Assembly: GCA_948470475.1 (NCBI GenBank)
Contig: OX419345.1
Coordinates: forward strand, 3,044,001 to 3,108,000
From: Galaxea fascicularis
Lineage: Eukaryota > Cnidaria > Anthozoa > Scleractinia > Euphylliidae
Reading direction: 5' to 3'
DNA: 64,000 nt
A program made the translations under genes and the position numbers. Under the pieces are notes generated by a model. The model made no database searches and had not been told where the DNA came from. It worked only from the letters and a program-made list of their open reading frames with translations. Shown here one piece after another: positions 61,694-64,000 of this stretch. Numbering within the stretch: the stretch's first letter is position 1; every line of letters begins with the position of its first letter.

Positions 61694-61769
61694 AACCTGC
61701 GCGAGGCCATTGCAACTGAAATTCACCAAGAGATTCTTCTCTTCATCGATAAACGCAAGGGACTGACAG
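61694..61769 (+). CDS. Possible single exon of an unidentified gene
   Basis: Between a strong acceptor (pyrimidine-rich TTTTGTTTTCTCATAG) and the donor ACAG|GTAACG lies a 76-nt open segment. It reads NLREAIATEIHQEILL then FIDKRKGLTG, a helix-like amphipathic sequence. No partner exons were identified on either side and the family is not recognised. Confidence 0.3.
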
Positions 61770-63488
61770 GTAACGTATCCGTTTTCATACCTTTCACCCC
61801 CAAAAGCCTTGGAGTGATCCGCATCGAATTTTATGACGAGAATTAAGGACAGATTCGTACTATAGTAATTGTGTAGGGGACCACAAATGACAATTTAAAT
61901 TTTGATGTAGCGATTTAAAGGGTTAATACACCACATATACATCAGTAGTTTATTTGAACCCTTGCCTAAATGAGACTCCACTGCAATGGCATATACATAT
62001 ACTGTAATGATGCGGCACCGTTACCGCGTGAAGAATTTCAGTGAAAGTTGAAATGCACCGCGCTGTTGCTGTCAAATTGTAAGTCTGTAAGGTTTGTGGA
62101 GGTTTATCTTGAAAAGATAGTTGAGATGCGGTGTTACGTTGACATGGCACACTCGACTTTGCACACTTTTACTTTTTTTTTACCAGCCTCTATTGTGAGC
62201 GAAATCTTGTTTTTGAAAACAGGGACGGTGTGTTTTTTTTACCTTTACTAATTTTAAGTTTTTGCTCTGTTATGGGTACCGAGAATAATCTGTCGCTTTT
62301 GTTAACTCTGAGGCACTCTGTGTTCATTGTATTGCATAGCTTGTGTACCGGCGCGTCCACTGTTGAACTGTAGGTTTCTTTATTATGTAATAAGATCTTA
62401 AGAGAAAGATGAAGACTCTCTCTATAGTACTGCGGCCTTAAGCTATTTAAACATCAAGAGTTTCTTTTTCGCAATGTTTAAATACAGCGTTTAATACCCT
62501 CGAGAACTTCATAAACGTTAATCGTACAACAACTGGTAAGATAAGTCACCAACAAAGCACACGAATAAGTGAACCCAAAACGACTTAAATATGGATCAAA
62601 CAACCGGCGAAACTTAAGGCTAGAGAACCGATGACTACAACAATGAAGGACCGAACAACCAAGCGATTAGGCCGCCGAACAAATAAAAGACCGGAAAGGA
62701 CAATGCACGACAGTGAATGACAGCGAAACAATTGTCCACATCCCGTCTGTCATGTGTTTTGAGTTTTACTTGAGAGAGGTCTACCGGAAATTTGTTTCCT
62801 GTTGCGTCCGCACTAGTTTCTAATAATAGATTTTTTGAAATTAAGATATCCTAAAGGCTATACTGGGAGACTCCCTCTCTGTCCCATTATGGCTCTTGAT
62901 AAAACCCAATGCTTCACTAACATTCAACCATTGTATATATGCTGCATGTCTCCTATCTTAAGTCCCGTATCCCTGAAGTTCCCGTCCAAGTTCATTGAAT
63001 ATTCAATGCCCCATGTCTTTTGCGAACAGAGTTATGACTGAGCAGAGCTCGAGCAAATATGAATTGCGAATGAAAAAACTGCATAATTGGACGCAGTTTT
63101 CTGTTATATGGGTTTTCGTGGCATCTTAACAGCACATAAAACTTTTCATTTGCAACAGCTTTTTCAGTTGTTTTCGACAAAATTTCGCCAACTCTCATTC
63201 GTTCCTGTTCTCACAGGTCGTTTCTCCAATTCTGTGAAAGTGAATACCTCGTTCCTCACACCAATCAAGTTCATGCTTATTTTCGCGATAAAACAGTTCA
63301 CGATTTTCAAGCCATTGATCGCAGCAAAACTCAGGAAAGAAGAAGTTGATTTCTTTTCTGGCAGACTCGTCTGAATCTGTAGAAATAAACAAATGACACA
63401 GGTTGGCGTTTAGTAACAGTGAATTGCAACATAGGTCTTTTTTTGTCGGGCAAGAGTCTTGACCAAAAACTGCAGAGTCTCGTCAGTG
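61770..63488. other. Region without recognised genes
   Basis: AT-rich. Overlapping frames at 62992-63392 on both strands are not assignable. Confidence 0.4.
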
Positions 63489-63797
63489 AAGGCTGGTTTT
63501 CACTAGCGCATAAGCACAAGCGCTCGCATAAAAACATAAGAAGAACGAACCCACTTATTTGTGTTATGCTGTTTTCACCAGACATATGCATAAGCATAAG
63601 CACAAGAGGAACGGAACTGTTCGTTTTTCTTGTGCTTATGCTTATGTGGAGCACGTTGATGGTGAAAACAGCATAAGACAAATAAGTGGGTTCGTTCTTC
63701 TTGTGTTTCTGCTTATGCTTATGTCGCTGCTGTTTTCATTTGCACTTTTGCTTATGCTTGTATGCTTGTGATTATGCGTTAGTGAAAACCAGGCTTA
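63489..63797. mobile_element. 309-bp palindromic MITE built from CATAAGCA words
   Basis: The left end AGGCTGGTTTTCACTAGCGC and the inverted right end AGCCTGGTTTTCACTAACGC match. Pairing continues inward (GAAGAACGAACCCACTTATT, then TGCTGTTTTCACCA), so nearly the whole element is one long palindrome. The interior repeats CATAAGCA/TGCTTATG. Confidence 0.8.
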
Positions 63798-64000
63798 AGG
63801 GATGAGGTAACACTGGTGTAATTTTTGGTTCTGGCGACTAAAAACTGACAGTAAATTGTTCAACTTGTCAACAAGATGAAATAACTTTAGTTAACAACTG
63901 CACTTTTTAGAAGATGAAAATACATAGACAACGCGCAGCGGGAGAGGCCGGGGGCGGAGGAGGGGGGGGGGGCAAGACCCTCTCCCCCCCCCCTCACTTT
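63798..64000. other. Right edge, G- and C-rich simple sequence
   Basis: Ends with runs of G (near 63962-63971) and C (near 63985-63993) that could fold on each other. No gene is seen. Confidence 0.5.

Overview
The window is nuclear DNA from an animal, most likely an anthozoan cnidarian such as a coral or sea anemone. That placement is inferred from AT-rich non-coding sequence, compact genes with many short GT-AG introns, protein sequences close to their vertebrate counterparts, and a dense load of small inverted-repeat elements and tRNA-derived SINEs. No bacterial, organellar or viral gene blocks are seen. Exon limits were read by eye from splice sites, phase and family conservation.

Five genes are supported. 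From left to right they are: the N-terminal exons of a SMAP-type ArfGAP (minus strand, running off the left edge); a complete 14-exon LTV1 ribosome-assembly gene (minus, 4511-12855, 462 aa); an intronless ankyrin-repeat gene resembling ANKRD34 (plus, 24372-25541); a complete 21-exon UCKL1 gene with fused uridine kinase and UPRT-like domains (minus, 29007-44973, 515 aa); and a two-exon TGIF-class TALE homeobox gene (plus, 47261-48433). UCKL1 and TGIF are divergent, with about 2.3 kb between their start codons. The genes are functionally unrelated (membrane traffic, 40S biogenesis, pyrimidine salvage, transcription), as expected in an animal genome.

The most unusual part is 13.2-23.0 kb. Two large arrays of the same 9-bp minisatellite (about 3.7 kb and 1.65 kb) face each other in inverted orientation. 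Each is preceded on its outer side by the same leader of about 130 bp. Array 1 has a near-identical 1035-bp higher-order repeat. Array 2 ends exactly beside the YADD motif of a decayed non-LTR reverse transcriptase. Because the unit is nine bases long, the arrays produce very long artificial open frames.

From 48.4 kb to the right edge the window is mostly non-coding. It holds several inverted-repeat DNA transposons (Tigger-like with TA, Harbinger-like with TTA), a decayed cysteine-containing gene bracketed by inverted 100-bp arms (58.16-59.96 kb), a GC-rich candidate structured RNA ending in 19 T (61.43-61.67 kb), and a 309-bp palindrome (63.49-63.80 kb). UCKL1 and LTV1 introns are also full of hairpin elements and SINEs.
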